The position numbers were made by a program, and so were the translations under genes. This document shows positions 6,470 through 14,813 of a stretch of DNA of 16,920 nt, piece after piece. Every line of letters begins with the position of its first letter. The stretch's first letter is position 1. Source of the stretch: Sphingobium sp. Lineage in GTDB: Bacteria; Pseudomonadota; Alphaproteobacteria; Sphingomonadales; Sphingomonadaceae. The stretch is taken from contig JAGIAA010000047.1 in assembly GCA_017745115.1 (NCBI GenBank), positions 1 to 16,920 on the forward strand. The letters run 5' to 3'. The notes below the pieces were generated by a model. That model was not told the origin of the DNA. It ran no database searches and saw nothing but the letters and a program-made list of their open reading frames with translations.

Positions 6470-7924
6470 TCAGCTACCTTGCTCCTGATCCTTAACCATT
6501 AGGTCGCGGACATCGGTAAGTCGACCGTTAATCGCGGCCGCGGCTGCCATGGCCGGCGAGACCAGATGCGTGCGCGCGCCCGGACCCTGCCGCCCCATGA
6601 AGTTGCGATTGCTGGTCGAAGCGGACCGCTCGCCGCTCGGCACGCGGTCCGGATTCATGCCGAGGCAGGCCGAGCAGCCCGGCTCGCGCCATTCGAACCC
6701 CGCCTCGAGGAAGATACGATCCAAACCTTCGGCCTCCGCCTGGCGCTTCACCAGCCCCGAACCCGGCACGATGAGCGCCTGCTTGATGTTGGACGCCGTG
6801 TGGCGGCCCTTGAGCACGGCCGCGGCGGCGCGCAAATCCTCAATGCGGCTGTTGGTGCAACTGCCGATGAAAATGTGCTCGACCGAGACGTCTTCCATCC
6901 GTTGCCCGGCCTGCAGGCCCATATAGTCCAGCGATTTGGCCGCAGCGGCGCGCTTGGCGGGATCCTCGAAGCTCTCGGGGTCGGGCACGACATCGGTGAT
7001 GGAAACGACGTCCTCGGGACTGGTACCCCATGTCACGTTCGGCGCGATGTCGCTGGCGTTGAGGCGCACGACCTTATCGAAAACCGCACCCTCGTCGGTC
7101 ACGAGCGTCTTCCAATATTCGACCGCCGCGTCCCACGCCTCGCCGGAGGGCGCCATGGGACGGCCCTTCAGATAGGCGAAGGTCTTCTCGTCCGGCGCGA
7201 ACAGGCCCGAGCGCGCGCCCCCCTCGATCGCCATGTTGGCGACAGTAAGGCGCCCTTCGATGCTCATGTCGCTGAAGGTCGAGCCGCGGAATTCCATGAC
7301 ATAGCCGGTACCGCCGGCGGTGCCGATCTTGCCGATGATCGCGAGGATCAGGTCCTTGGGCGTGACGCCGTAACCCAGGACGCCGTCGACCTCGATCGCA
7401 AGCGTCTTGGAGCGCTTCAAAAGCAGCGTCTGCGTGGCCAGCACATGCTCGACCTCGCTGGTGCCGATGCCGAAGGCCAGCGAGCCTAGCGCACCATGCG
7501 CTGCGGTGTGGCTGTCGCCGCAGACCAGCGTCGTGCCAGGCAGTGTGAAGCCCTGTTCGGGACCCACGACGTGAACGATGCCTTGCTCGGGCGCGACGGC
7601 GCTGAAATATTTAACGCCGAAAGCGGGCGCATTCGCTTCCAGGGCGGCAAGCTGCTGCGCGCTCTCCGGATCGGCTATGGGAATGCGCAGTCCCTTCGCG
7701 TCCAAGCGCGGCGTCGTTGGCAGGTTGTGATCGGGGACCGCCAGCGTCAGGTCCGGCCGGCGCACCTCGCGGCCGGCGAGGCGAAGCGCCTCGAAGGCCT
7801 GGGGGCTGGTGACCTCGTGGACGAGGTGGCGATCGATATAGATGAGGCTCGTCCCGTCCGACCGCGTCTCGATCACGTGGGCGTCCCAGATCTTCTCGTA
7901 AAGTGTTTTGGGTGCAGCGGTCAT
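6470..7924 (-). CDS. leuC: 3-isopropylmalate dehydratase large subunit
   Basis: LeuC is the catalytic [4Fe-4S] subunit of isopropylmalate isomerase in leucine synthesis and belongs to the aconitase superfamily. The 484-residue product has the expected length. Family landmarks are [11 protein letters not shown] near the start, [17 protein letters not shown] (31-47), [14 protein letters not shown] (134-147) and the three cluster-ligand cysteines: Cys356 in [10 protein letters not shown], and Cys417 and Cys420 in [10 protein letters not shown]. The ATG at 7924 matches the usual family N terminus; a TTG seven codons earlier is in frame. No strong Shine-Dalgarno is visible. The gene follows the cytochrome c gene by 48 bases, and its stop codon touches the start of a 35-codon gene before leuD. 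Confidence 0.96.
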   Translation of the reverse strand: MTAAPKTLYEKIWDAHVIETRSDGTSLIYIDRHLVHEVTSPQAFEALRLAGREVRRPDLTLAVPDHNLPTTPRLDAKGLRIPIADPESAQQLAALEANAPAFGVKYFSAVAPEQGIVHVVGPEQGFTLPGTTLVCGDSHTAAHGALGSLAFGIGTSEVEHVLATQTLLLKRSKTLAIEVDGVLGYGVTPKDLILAIIGKIGTAGGTGYVMEFRGSTFSDMSIEGRLTVANMAIEGGARSGLFAPDEKTFAYLKGRPMAPSGEAWDAAVEYWKTLVTDEGAVFDKVVRLNASDIAPNVTWGTSPEDVVSITDVVPDPESFEDPAKRAAAAKSLDYMGLQAGQRMEDVSVEHIFIGSCTNSRIEDLRAAAAVLKGRHTASNIKQALIVPGSGLVKRQAEAEGLDRIFLEAGFEWREPGCSACLGMNPDRVPSGERSASTSNRNFMGRQGPGARTHLVSPAMAAAAAINGRLTDVRDLMVKDQEQGS

Positions 7925-7972
7925 GGCAGCGCGGAAATAGGCCAATTGCGCCGCTTCGCAACCCCTATTCGG

Positions 7973-8815
7973 TCATTTTCCCGAGGGTTGCGACCCTGCC
8001 GCCGCGAGATAGCCGCGGATCGCGTCGATCTCCACGTCGCTGAGCTGGTCCAGGCCCGCCCGGCTTGCTTCGGTCATGCCCGTCAGGGCGCGGCCCCCCC
8101 GCCCTGTCCCGCTCCGCAATAACGCCCGAAGACCCCCGACATCATAGGCCCGGACCGCCCGGATCAAAGCCGGTGCCGACCGCATTCCGGCTCCCGTCGT
8201 CTCGTCGCGGTTGAGGCCATGGCATTGCATGCAGGAAATTTGCGCGAAATAACGGCCAAGATCGGCTGGGCGATGACGTGGCTGACCGCCGGTGAGGTCC
8301 ACGGAATCCGGCAAGCTGTTCGTCAGCATCGCGAACCGGCCCTGCACGCCCACCGTCGTGCCGCCAATGACGTCGAATGCGGAGGTCGGCAGGGTGCGAA
8401 TCCAGCCGACAAGCCGCGACGTGTCGTCGTCGCTGAGCCCATTGAACGCATGACCGGGCATGATGAACAGCGGACGTGCATCGACGCCGACGCCATTGCG
8501 AATAGCGCGCGCGATCTGACTGTCCGTGCTTTCCGCGGCCACGCGCGACAGCGAAGGCGCGACAATATGACCTAAGAACGGAACACCATCGAGTACGCGC
8601 CCCTGCCCGTTGTCGCCATGACAGCGCACGCAGCCGGTCACGGCGGCAAGACGGCCGCCTTCCAATATGCTGGCTGGATCAGTGGCGGCCCTGATGGCTG
8701 GAAGCACGGCATCGACGTCGCGCTGCATAAGCAGCGCCGAGCCGCCATAGAGGATCGCGAAGCCAAGCGCGGTCAAGCCGACGAGAGTCGTGATGCCACG
8801 CCTCACCCAACGCAT
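7973..8815 (-). CDS. Membrane-anchored diheme cytochrome c
   Basis: The 280-residue protein carries two c-type heme motifs, CVRCH (residues 62-66) and CMQCH (195-199), each starting a cytochrome c domain. Likely axial methionines are Met119 in LFIMPGHAF and Met247 in ALTGMTEA. The N terminus, MRWVRRG followed by a hydrophobic helix (about 10-30), looks like an uncleaved anchor with the hemes in the periplasm. This layout resembles diheme electron-transfer subunits of periplasmic dehydrogenases (family knowledge), but no dehydrogenase is adjacent. The start is ATG at 8815 with AAGGGGG about six bases upstream. The gene lies just upstream of leuC on the same strand, which may mean cotranscription without a shared pathway. 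The true electron donor and acceptor are unknown. Confidence 0.88.
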   Translation of the reverse strand: MRWVRRGITTLVGLTALGFAILYGGSALLMQRDVDAVLPAIRAATDPASILEGGRLAAVTGCVRCHGDNGQGRVLDGVPFLGHIVAPSLSRVAAESTDSQIARAIRNGVGVDARPLFIMPGHAFNGLSDDDTSRLVGWIRTLPTSAFDVIGGTTVGVQGRFAMLTNSLPDSVDLTGGQPRHRPADLGRYFAQISCMQCHGLNRDETTGAGMRSAPALIRAVRAYDVGGLRALLRSGTGRGGRALTGMTEASRAGLDQLSDVEIDAIRGYLAAAGSQPSGK

Positions 8816-8905
8816 CGATCGCCCCCTTGCCCCTGGATGCCCCACGACAACCAGCCGCGACCTTAGCTCTCCATTGGATTGGAAGGAAATAACGTTAACC
8901 TTGAA

Positions 8906-10183
8906 TCAACCATGATCGATAGGCCTGGCGAGATCAGCCTCGATCGTACGTGCTGCCAGGAGATAATGGATGGCGGCCCAGGCGTAGAAAGCAGCTACGG
9001 TGGCCATGGCAAAGCCGAGCGCCACGCCCGGATCGATGCCCGATGCTGCGTAACGGTCGCTGATCGCGCCGAGGACGAGGGGCCCGAAGCCGCCGGAGAT
9101 GAGCGTGTAGATCATGCCCGTGAAGGCAGTGCCCGTGGCCCGCATGCGCGGCGCGAGCATGTTCTGGAAGGTGCCGGCGGTCGGGCCCAGATAGGTGAAT
9201 TGAATGAGCGCGCAGACCGCCACGAGCGACACCAGCAGCGTGGGATTGTCGCGCGTGATTGCAAACACGTAGAGCGGCGCAGTGATCAGCATGCTCACGG
9301 CGGGAAACAAGGCATATCCGCGCATATTGCCTCGGGCGGCAAGGCGATCCGAAATCCAGCCCGCACCCGTCATGCTGATCGCCGCGGGCAGGCTGGCAAG
9401 GAGCCCGGCGACCGTACCGGCCTGGACCAGCGTGAAGCCGAAACGCCGCGTGAGATAAGCCGCAAGGAAGCTGTTCAGGCCGAAGCCGATCGCGCCGGCG
9501 ACCGTCGAGCCGATCAGCATGTGACGCATGGTCGGCCAGGCCCAGTAGCGGCGCAGGACCGTCATGAGCGGCGGCACTTCGCCGGCATTCACCTGCTTAT
9601 CCTGCCCGCCCCGCATGGGCTCGGCGATCAGCAGGATCAATGCGACCGACAGGATGACGCCGGGGATGGCAGCAATGATGAAGGCATGCCGCCAACCATA
9701 GAGCTGCGCGATGAGCGCACCGCCGGTCGCTCCAAGGAAGGCCCCGATCGGCGTCGCGAGGCCCAGGATCGAGATGACCGTCGTCCGCTTCTCGCGCGGG
9801 AAATAGTCGGAGATGACCGAAGATGTTGCCGGCAGCCCCACCGCCTCGCCCACGCCCACGCCGATCCGCGCGAGCAGGAGTTGCACCATCGATCCGGCAA
9901 GGCCGCAGGTCGCGGTCGCGATCGACCAGAGCAACGTGCCCAGCGCGATCAGGCTGATGCGATGACGGCGCTCGGCCAGGCGCGCAACGGCGATCCCGAG
10001 CAGTACATTGAGCGCGGCAAATGCGAGCCCGTTGAGCAGGCCGACCTGCGTGTCGGTCAGCTGGAACTCTGCCTTGAGCGGCTGGACCAGCACATTCATG
10101 ATGATGCGGTCGATGAAGCCAACGGTCCCGATCGCCGTCAGCAGTGCGAGCGCCAGACGCGGACGCTCCTTCGCCCAGAGCAT
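8906..10183 (-). CDS. Spinster-like MFS transporter
   Basis: The 425-residue protein is a twelve-helix major facilitator, probably of the spinster-like group common in sphingomonads. Visible marks are the first helix with GFIDRIIMNVLVQPLK, the loop TDTQVGLLNGLAF, the helix 2-3 loop ARLAERRHRISLI (a variant of the G-x-x-x-D-R-x-x-R-R motif), and ARIGVGVGEAVGLPATSSVISDYFPREKR in helices 4-5. The C-terminal half repeats the pattern with SDRLAARGNMRG. The substrate cannot be deduced. The ATG at 10183 is preceded by a strong GGGAGGGGG ribosome site; upstream in-frame codons run into the ferritin-like gene. It is the last gene of the scoA-phosphatase-scoB-ferritin-like-MFS cluster, 50 bases after its neighbour. 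Confidence 0.9.
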   Translation of the reverse strand: MLWAKERPRLALALLTAIGTVGFIDRIIMNVLVQPLKAEFQLTDTQVGLLNGLAFAALNVLLGIAVARLAERRHRISLIALGTLLWSIATATCGLAGSMVQLLLARIGVGVGEAVGLPATSSVISDYFPREKRTTVISILGLATPIGAFLGATGGALIAQLYGWRHAFIIAAIPGVILSVALILLIAEPMRGGQDKQVNAGEVPPLMTVLRRYWAWPTMRHMLIGSTVAGAIGFGLNSFLAAYLTRRFGFTLVQAGTVAGLLASLPAAISMTGAGWISDRLAARGNMRGYALFPAVSMLITAPLYVFAITRDNPTLLVSLVAVCALIQFTYLGPTAGTFQNMLAPRMRATGTAFTGMIYTLISGGFGPLVLGAISDRYAASGIDPGVALGFAMATVAAFYAWAAIHYLLAARTIEADLARPIDHG

Positions 10184-10233
10184 GCCCCCTCCCGATATTG
10201 TTTCTTCTCCGGGAGTCTTGTCGCTCAGCCTCG

Positions 10234-10968
10234 CTACACTGGCAAGCCGGTTCGGGCGGGCTCGGCAGCATCGGGCCAGGCCTTGCGGCGACCGGCCCGC
10301 CAGTTGATGAAGATCGCGGGGATGCGGATCAGCATCAGTTCCCCGTGGATGCGCAGGTCCACCAGCTTCTCCCACCAGCGCGGCTGCCGTCGGCCGTTGC
10401 GCTCGAGCCAGTCTTCATAAGGCATCCAGTGGCTTGGCTCGTCCCGTTCGATGATCTCGAATATCTTCCGGAGCTTGCCGTCGGCCCGCACATGCGGATT
10501 GCGCAGCAACGTCTCGACCTGCCGCATGCCACGTTGCTCGGTCAGCATGATGACGCGGCAAAGCTTCTCGAACAGCGCTTCGTTGGCGACGATTTCTGCG
10601 GTGTCGAGCTCTTCGATCGAACGGCCGAACATGATCGAAATGAAGTGATCGATATGACCGAAGGTCCGGTCGACCGCGATCGGCATGCGCCCTTCCAGCT
10701 CGAAGTAGCGCTTGAACATCTGATAGTGCTTATGCTCGTCGGCCCGGTGCTTCTCCACCTCCGCGATGAAGGCGGTATCGTCAGGGCACCGCGCCCGCAC
10801 TGCCTCCAGCACGCGGTCGAGACTCGTATAGCCGCGATGCTCGTTATAGATGTAAATCGACGCCAAAACATCGAGATAGCGGCGGGCATAGGCGGCGAAC
10901 ATGGGACTGAAATACGCCTCCCGACGCGCACTCACAATGGGCGACACCATGAGGTGGCGCCACGGCAT
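10234..10968 (-). CDS. Ferritin-like diiron-domain protein
   Basis: The 244-residue product looks like a four-helix ferritin-like protein with a complete carboxylate diiron site. Numbered from ATG 10968, candidate ligands are Glu43 (YNEHRGY), the E-x-x-H of Glu78/His81 (ADEHKHYQ), Glu144 (MLTEQRG) and the E-x-x-H of Glu177/His180 (RDEPSHWMPYEDW). Such proteins are oxidases, hydroxylases or desaturase-like enzymes, or store iron (family knowledge); I cannot choose. The C-terminal part has a hydrophobic stretch, HGELMLIRIPAIFINW, that could touch the membrane. The start is uncertain: TTG at 11001 would overlap the scoB stop as TTGA, ATG at 10968 is listed, and ATG at 10950 is also possible; none has a clear Shine-Dalgarno. 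It lies between scoB and the MFS gene in a tight cluster. Confidence 0.78.
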   Translation of the reverse strand: MPWRHLMVSPIVSARREAYFSPMFAAYARRYLDVLASIYIYNEHRGYTSLDRVLEAVRARCPDDTAFIAEVEKHRADEHKHYQMFKRYFELEGRMPIAVDRTFGHIDHFISIMFGRSIEELDTAEIVANEALFEKLCRVIMLTEQRGMRQVETLLRNPHVRADGKLRKIFEIIERDEPSHWMPYEDWLERNGRRQPRWWEKLVDLRIHGELMLIRIPAIFINWRAGRRKAWPDAAEPARTGLPV

Positions 10969-10997
10969 GCGTAAGTACGTGCGAGCGGCCGTGCGGT

Positions 10998-11648
10998 TCA
11001 AGCCGTCGCCAGCGCGACCTCATATTTAGCTGTCGTCTTCTCGGCGACTTCGTCGGCCGTGACGCCCGGCGCCAGCTCGACAAGGCGGAACGGCGAATTG
11101 TGATCCACGCGCTGGAAGACGCAGAGGTCCGTGATGATCATATCGACCACGTTGCGGCCCGTCAGCGGCAAGGTGCAAGCCGGGATGAACTTGGGATCGC
11201 CGGTCTTGGCGGTATGCTCCATGACGACGATGATCTTCTTGACGCCCGCGACCAGGTCCATGGCGCCGCCCATGCCCTTGATCATCTTGCCGGGGATCAT
11301 CCAGTTGGCGATGTCGCCGCCTTCGGAAATCTCCATCGCGCCGAGCACGGTGAGGTCGATGTGGCCACCGCGGATCATCGCAAAGCTGTCCGACGAGGAG
11401 AAATAGACCGAACTGGGCAACTCGCTGATGGTCTGCTTGCCCGCATTGATCAGATCGGGATCGACGTCCTCGTCATAGGGAAACGGCCCGATGCCGAGCA
11501 TGCCGTTCTCGCTCTGCAGCGTCACTTCCATGCCGGCCGGAATGTGGTTCGCGACCAGTGTCGGAATGCCGATGCCGAGATTGACGTAGAAGCCGTCCTG
11601 CAGCTCCTTCGCGGCACGCGCGGCCATTTCATCGCGGGACCAGGGCAT
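10998..11648 (-). CDS. scoB: 3-oxoacid CoA-transferase subunit B
   Basis: This is the beta subunit of a family I CoA transferase that pairs with ScoA to move CoA from succinyl-CoA to a 3-oxo acid such as acetoacetate (ketone-body or polyhydroxybutyrate breakdown). The catalytic glutamate is Glu47 in [13 protein letters not shown]. Other family marks are [17 protein letters not shown] (21-37), [15 protein letters not shown] and [18 protein letters not shown]. Length is 216 residues, as usual. The beta-ketoadipate enzyme PcaJ is similar, so the acceptor acid is not settled. The ATG at 11648 shares one base with the TAA of the upstream phosphatase gene and has GAGGAG upstream, so translation is probably coupled. 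scoA is separated from scoB by that phosphatase gene. Confidence 0.93.
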   Translation of the reverse strand: MPWSRDEMAARAAKELQDGFYVNLGIGIPTLVANHIPAGMEVTLQSENGMLGIGPFPYDEDVDPDLINAGKQTISELPSSVYFSSSDSFAMIRGGHIDLTVLGAMEISEGGDIANWMIPGKMIKGMGGAMDLVAGVKKIIVVMEHTAKTGDPKFIPACTLPLTGRNVVDMIITDLCVFQRVDHNSPFRLVELAPGVTADEVAEKTTAKYEVALATA

Positions 11649-12580
11649 TATTTCGTCTCCTCGGGCGGAACGCTCCACCTTCTATCCATTGGGAAAACAT
11701 CGTCGAAGCCGCCCTTGAGACCGCTTCCGTAAACGGGATTGGGCAGCAGGAACCAGCCCGCGCCCCAGAGTCGCGAAGCCCAGCCGCTCGACACCTCGTC
11801 GCGGCGGCCTTTCACGCCCATGCCCTGCTGATTGAACAGGTCCGTGAAGTCGCCGAGCTGGTCGCCGCCCATGGCAATGACGCAATATTTGGCGGCAATC
11901 GTGGTTCGGCGGCCATCCTTCGCGCTGCCCATAGTGTCGTCGCCCTTCAGGAACAGCGTTTCCTTGTGGACGGCGTCCCCCAGCCCAGCGAACTTGATCG
12001 CGGCGGCGGTCTGCGCGGCGTTCTCGGCCAGGCGGTTGGTGTTGAAGATCACGGTGACGCCCATGCGGCGCAACGCATTGACTGCGGACACGGCACCGGG
12101 GACCGGGGCGACCTTGTCGGCGCCCGTCTTTTCCCACTTGTCCCAGACCTTGCCATCATAGGGTCGGCCGGACGAGGCCTCGTGCCATTCCTCGCCGAGA
12201 TTGAGGATCATGGTTTCGTCGACATCGAAGACAGCCGCCAGCGGCTTGTCACCGCAAGCTTCGAAGCGCGGGGCATCGAGGGTGGAACCCTCGGCCAGAA
12301 CGACGCTGTCGGCGGGCCGCTTCGTCACCTGCGTTTGTGCGAAATCTGTGAGCGAGCGGTAAGCCGCAATGGACAGAGCGGCCGCTTCGCCCGAGCCGTA
12401 GAGATATTGCATGGTCGCCGGCGGTGCCGTCGGCAGGGCCGGTGGCGGCGGCATGATGACTGGAGGCGGTGGCGCCGGTACGGTCGCGGGGGCTGGCACA
12501 GCGGCTTGCGGCGGCGACGCCTGAGGCACGCATGCGCCGAGAGCCGCGAAAGCCAGCAGCGATGCAGACGAACTGCGCAT
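11648..12580 (-). CDS. HAD-family class C acid phosphatase lipoprotein
   Basis: The 310-residue product resembles class C (e(P4)-like) acid phosphatases, outer-membrane or periplasmic lipoproteins that remove phosphate from nucleotides or other monoesters. A signal sequence ends in lipobox LGAC (Cys17 lipidated), followed by a proline/alanine-rich tether (about 21-56). The HAD core shows nucleophile motif FDVDETM (Asp119, Asp121), motif II FNTNR (180-183), and acidic motif GDQLGDF (239-245), the expected four-aspartate set. The ATG at 12580 starts two bases after the scoA stop, and the TAA overlaps the scoB start. An exported phosphatase tucked inside a CoA-transferase operon is unusual. Its substrate is unknown. 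A longer reading frame from 12997 is only the shadow of scoA. Confidence 0.87.
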   Translation of the reverse strand: MRSSSASLLAFAALGACVPQASPPQAAVPAPATVPAPPPPVIMPPPPALPTAPPATMQYLYGSGEAAALSIAAYRSLTDFAQTQVTKRPADSVVLAEGSTLDAPRFEACGDKPLAAVFDVDETMILNLGEEWHEASSGRPYDGKVWDKWEKTGADKVAPVPGAVSAVNALRRMGVTVIFNTNRLAENAAQTAAAIKFAGLGDAVHKETLFLKGDDTMGSAKDGRRTTIAAKYCVIAMGGDQLGDFTDLFNQQGMGVKGRRDEVSSGWASRLWGAGWFLLPNPVYGSGLKGGFDDVFPMDRRWSVPPEETK

Positions 12581-12582
12581 GA

Positions 12583-13290
12583 TCACGCTGCCTCGTGAGG
12601 CCTGGTCGTGCGGAATTCGATCTTCTTGTCGTAAGGGGCGCCGACGATCATGCGCTTCACATAGATGCCCGGCACATGGATGGCGTCGGGATCGAGGCTG
12701 CCCACCGGCACGACCTCTTCGACTTCCGCCACGCAGATCTTGGCGGCAGTCGCCATGGGCGCATTGAAGTTGCGCGCGGTCTTCCGGAAAATGAGATTGC
12801 CGCTCTCGTCGGCCTTCCACCCCTTGATGATCGCAATGTCGGCGAAGATGCCGCGCTCCAGGACATAATCCTGGCCGTCGAAATTCTTCACTTCCTTGCC
12901 CTCGGCGATCAGCGTGCCGACGCCGGTCTTGGTGTAGAAGCCGGGAATGCCCGCGCCGCCGGCGCGGCAGCGTTCGGCCAATGTGCCCTGCGGGCAAAAT
13001 TCGACCTCGAGCTCGCCCGCAAGATATTGCCGCTCGAACTCCTTGTTCTCGCCGACATAGGAGCTGATCATCTTCTTGACCTGCTTCGTGCGCAGGAGCT
13101 TGCCCAGACCCTCGCCGTCGACACCGGCGTTGTTGGAAGCAATCGTCAGGTCCTTAACGCCCGAGTCCCGGATCGCATCGATCAGGCGCTCGGGAATGCC
13201 GCACAGGCCGAAGCCGCCAGCGCAAATATGCATGCCATCGAACAACAAGCCATCGAGCGCGGACTTTGCATCGGGATAAAGCTTCTTCAC
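12583..13290 (-). CDS. scoA: 3-oxoacid CoA-transferase subunit A
   Basis: The 235-residue protein is the alpha subunit of a family I CoA transferase acting with ScoB on a 3-oxo acid and succinyl-CoA. Recognisable parts are [15 protein letters not shown] (20-34), the conserved [11 protein letters not shown] segment after [27 protein letters not shown], and [16 protein letters not shown]. The start is GTG at 13290, with AGGGAG about six bases upstream; in-frame codons further upstream encode no family sequence. A promoter-like sequence lies 42 bases before the start (separate entry). It is the first gene of the minus-strand cluster ending with the MFS gene. PcaI (beta-ketoadipate) is an alternative assignment. 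Confidence 0.93.
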   Translation of the reverse strand: MKKLYPDAKSALDGLLFDGMHICAGGFGLCGIPERLIDAIRDSGVKDLTIASNNAGVDGEGLGKLLRTKQVKKMISSYVGENKEFERQYLAGELEVEFCPQGTLAERCRAGGAGIPGFYTKTGVGTLIAEGKEVKNFDGQDYVLERGIFADIAIIKGWKADESGNLIFRKTARNFNAPMATAAKICVAEVEEVVPVGSLDPDAIHVPGIYVKRMIVGAPYDKKIEFRTTRPHEAA

Positions 13291-13331
13291 GGACGACTCC
13301 CTGCGCGGAATATGACTGTGGATTCGCACTG

Positions 13332-13360
13332 CCCATATGGCGCACGCCTGCACCCGTCAA
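13332..13360 (-). promoter_or_regulatory. Candidate sigma-70 promoter for the scoA cluster
   Basis: On the minus strand TTGACG (13360-13355) is followed after 17 bases by TATGGG (13337-13332). The -35 box matches the alphaproteobacterial TTGAC core and the spacing is ideal; the -10 box is weak. It would start transcription about 35 bases before the scoA GTG. This is read by eye from consensus only. Confidence 0.4.
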
Positions 13361-13413
13361 ACCCGCAGTTTTCATTCGATCTCGAAGGATGAACTTGTAG
13401 CCGCTCTGGTCAA

Positions 13414-14106
13414 TCAGGCGTGTTTCAGCCGCTCCGCTATGCCACGCCAAACGGGGTCGCGCTTGCGGCGCAGGATGTCGATCGCGGTCTGGCCGTCGCG
13501 GTTGGGAATGTCGCCTCTTGCACCCGCCGTCACGAACATCTCGAAATACTCGGCGGGCGTGCCTTTCTTCAGCATGACGTGCAGGGCCGTGTTTCCTTTC
13601 GAGTCCCGATAATCGGGGTTGCAACCCGCCTTGAGTAGTTCCTCCGCGCCGAGAAAACGGCTGAACTTCACTGCATCGAGAACGGGGTTGGAATCCTCCG
13701 CTACCTCCTCCAGTGCCGCCCCATGCTTCACGAGCAGGCGGATCATCTCGAGATCATTGTTGTAGCAGGCTGCGAAGAGCGAATGGTCCGGCGAGGCGCC
13801 GCGCTCCAGCAGGTGCTTTGCAAGCGCGGTGTTGGAATTGGCTGTGCAATGCCAGACCGGCGTGGCGCGCCATTCACCTTCAGTGAATGCGGCATCGTCG
13901 ATATCGAGATGATCAAGCAGGACGTCCGCGGTTCGAATGCTGTCCGCGATCGGTGCCTTGGGTTTGGCCATGCAGCAGATATGGAGCCAATTGCGGCCGC
14001 GTTCGTCGCGAAAGGCAAGAATGGCGGGATCGGTTTCGACGGCCGCTTTGACCGCGGCCCAGTCGTGGGCCCGAACCAACTCGTTCATGCGCGTCTTCGA
14101 GACCAT
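13414..14106 (-). CDS. Ankyrin-repeat protein
   Basis: The 230-residue product is built of ankyrin repeats, a protein-binding scaffold with no catalytic role of its own. Repeat-like units appear at about residues 14-45 (DWAAVKAAVETDP...GRNWLHICC), 82-111 (TPVWHCTANSNTALAKHLLERGASPD), 110-140 (LFAACYNNDLEMIRLLVKHGA), 142-168 (VLDAVKFSRFLGAEELLKAGCNPDYRD) and 169-210 (KGNTALHVMLKKGTP...DGQTAIDIL). There is no signal peptide or membrane segment, so it is probably cytoplasmic. The ATG at 14106 is chosen because GAGGGAG lies about six bases upstream; longer in-frame extensions run through the csbD terminator. The partner is unknown. It stands alone between the csbD terminator and the scoA promoter. 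Confidence 0.85.
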   Translation of the reverse strand: MVSKTRMNELVRAHDWAAVKAAVETDPAILAFRDERGRNWLHICCMAKPKAPIADSIRTADVLLDHLDIDDAAFTEGEWRATPVWHCTANSNTALAKHLLERGASPDHSLFAACYNNDLEMIRLLVKHGAALEEVAEDSNPVLDAVKFSRFLGAEELLKAGCNPDYRDSKGNTALHVMLKKGTPAEYFEMFVTAGARGDIPNRDGQTAIDILRRKRDPVWRGIAERLKHA

Positions 14107-14150
14107 CGCCGCTCCCTCGACCCGATTCATGCCGGGAAACGGACGCAATG

Positions 14151-14179
14151 AAAAGGGCCGCCCCGGTGGGACGGCCCTT
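14151..14179 (-). terminator. Rho-independent terminator after csbD
   Basis: On the minus strand an 8-bp stem AAGGGCCG/CGGCCCTT (14179-14172 with 14160-14153), with an inner GC-rich CCC/GGG pairing, is followed directly by a short T run (TTTTC, from 14154 down). It starts 35 bases after the csbD-like stop and ends 45 bases before the ankyrin gene start, separating the two. Confidence 0.82.
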
Positions 14180-14213
14180 CTTGACCGGCCAACTGGCCCG
14201 GACAAACTCTGGC

Positions 14214-14393
14214 TTACAGCTTGTTGACCGCCGATTTGGCGTCGCCCTTGAGCTTCTGGGCCTTGCCCTTCAGTTCCTGGCCCATGCCCTCCGCCTTCGT
14301 GGCAGCATTGTCGGTTACGTCGCCCCAAGCCTGCTTGGCCTTGCCGGCGGCCTCGTTGGCAGCGCCTTTGACCTTGTCGATCATCTCACCCAT
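14214..14393 (-). CDS. CsbD-like stress-response protein
   Basis: The 59-residue protein has the low-complexity, lysine/alanine/glycine-rich helical pattern of CsbD-like proteins, abundant bacterial stress proteins with unknown molecular role. Characteristic parts are MIDKVKGAANEAAGKAKQAWGD and a second, similar unit ELKGKAQKLKGDAKSAVNKL, which form repeated K-x-K-G segments. The start is uncertain: ATG at 14393 is listed because GGAG sits about six bases upstream, and an ATG four codons earlier (14405) is in frame. It has its own terminator at 14151-14179. The general stress control typical of the family is not shown by any promoter I can read here. Confidence 0.87.
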   Translation of the reverse strand: MGEMIDKVKGAANEAAGKAKQAWGDVTDNAATKAEGMGQELKGKAQKLKGDAKSAVNKL

Positions 14394-14600
14394 CTGAATC
14401 TCCATCGAATTTCAAGACCGGGAAATCCGACCCTTCGATAGAAACAACGGCTGACCCATTGCCTCAGTTCCAGAGGCACCAGTGGCGCCCATTCGGTCGC
14501 GACGCAAATTCTCTATATATGTTTACTTTGATGCGTTGCGCGGCATGATCGTGCTGCGGTGCGGAAGGGGTTCCGAGTCGCAAGAGTTGGGGGATTTTCC

Positions 14601-14813
14601 ATGAAAATCGATCTTTCCAAGACATTGTCCCGTTCGCTGATCCTCGGCGGCGCACTCATGGCGGCGCCGGCCTTGGCCGTGCCTACCGTTCCGCCTGTCC
14701 CGGAGCCCGGCACCTGGGCCATGATGATCTTTGGTTTCGGTCTGGCCGGCACCATGATGCGCGTTCGCTCACTCCGCACGCGCAAGACGACGGAGACCGT
14801 CAAAGCCGACTGA
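14601..14813 (+). CDS. Minimal PEPxxWA-CTERM secreted protein
   Basis: The 70-residue product consists almost only of targeting signals. Residues 1-26 are a signal peptide (MKIDLSKTLSRS, a hydrophobic core, then APALA). The sorting region follows at once: PEPGTWA at 34-40, a hydrophobic helix at about 41-53 (MMIFGFGLAG) and a basic cluster (RVRSLRTRK, 54-62). PEP-CTERM tails are cut by exosortase-type proteases, and the PEPxxWA form is typical of sphingomonads (family knowledge). Removing both signals would leave roughly seven to ten residues rich in proline and valine (VPTVPPV...). The ATG at 14601 has GGGGGA about eight bases upstream. An AT-rich TATATATG at 14514-14521 may be its -10 region. 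The gene converges with thiSG. Confidence 0.83.
   Translation: MKIDLSKTLSRSLILGGALMAAPALAVPTVPPVPEPGTWAMMIFGFGLAGTMMRVRSLRTRKTTETVKAD

Noticed and set aside
6566..7489. A 307-codon plus-strand open frame opposite leuC
   Set aside because: Its composition is typical of a complement frame, and leuC on the other strand carries all conserved cysteines.
8879..10420. A 513-codon open frame on the plus strand opposite the MFS gene
   Set aside because: It is rich in Arg, Asp, Glu, His and Gln with no recognisable domain, the usual product of reading the complement of a GC-rich membrane protein gene. The minus strand has clear MFS motifs and a strong ribosome site.
12583..12997. Upstream extension of the phosphatase reading frame
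   Set aside because: The extension is the second frame of scoA. The lipoprotein signal sequence starting at 12580 gives a clear start.
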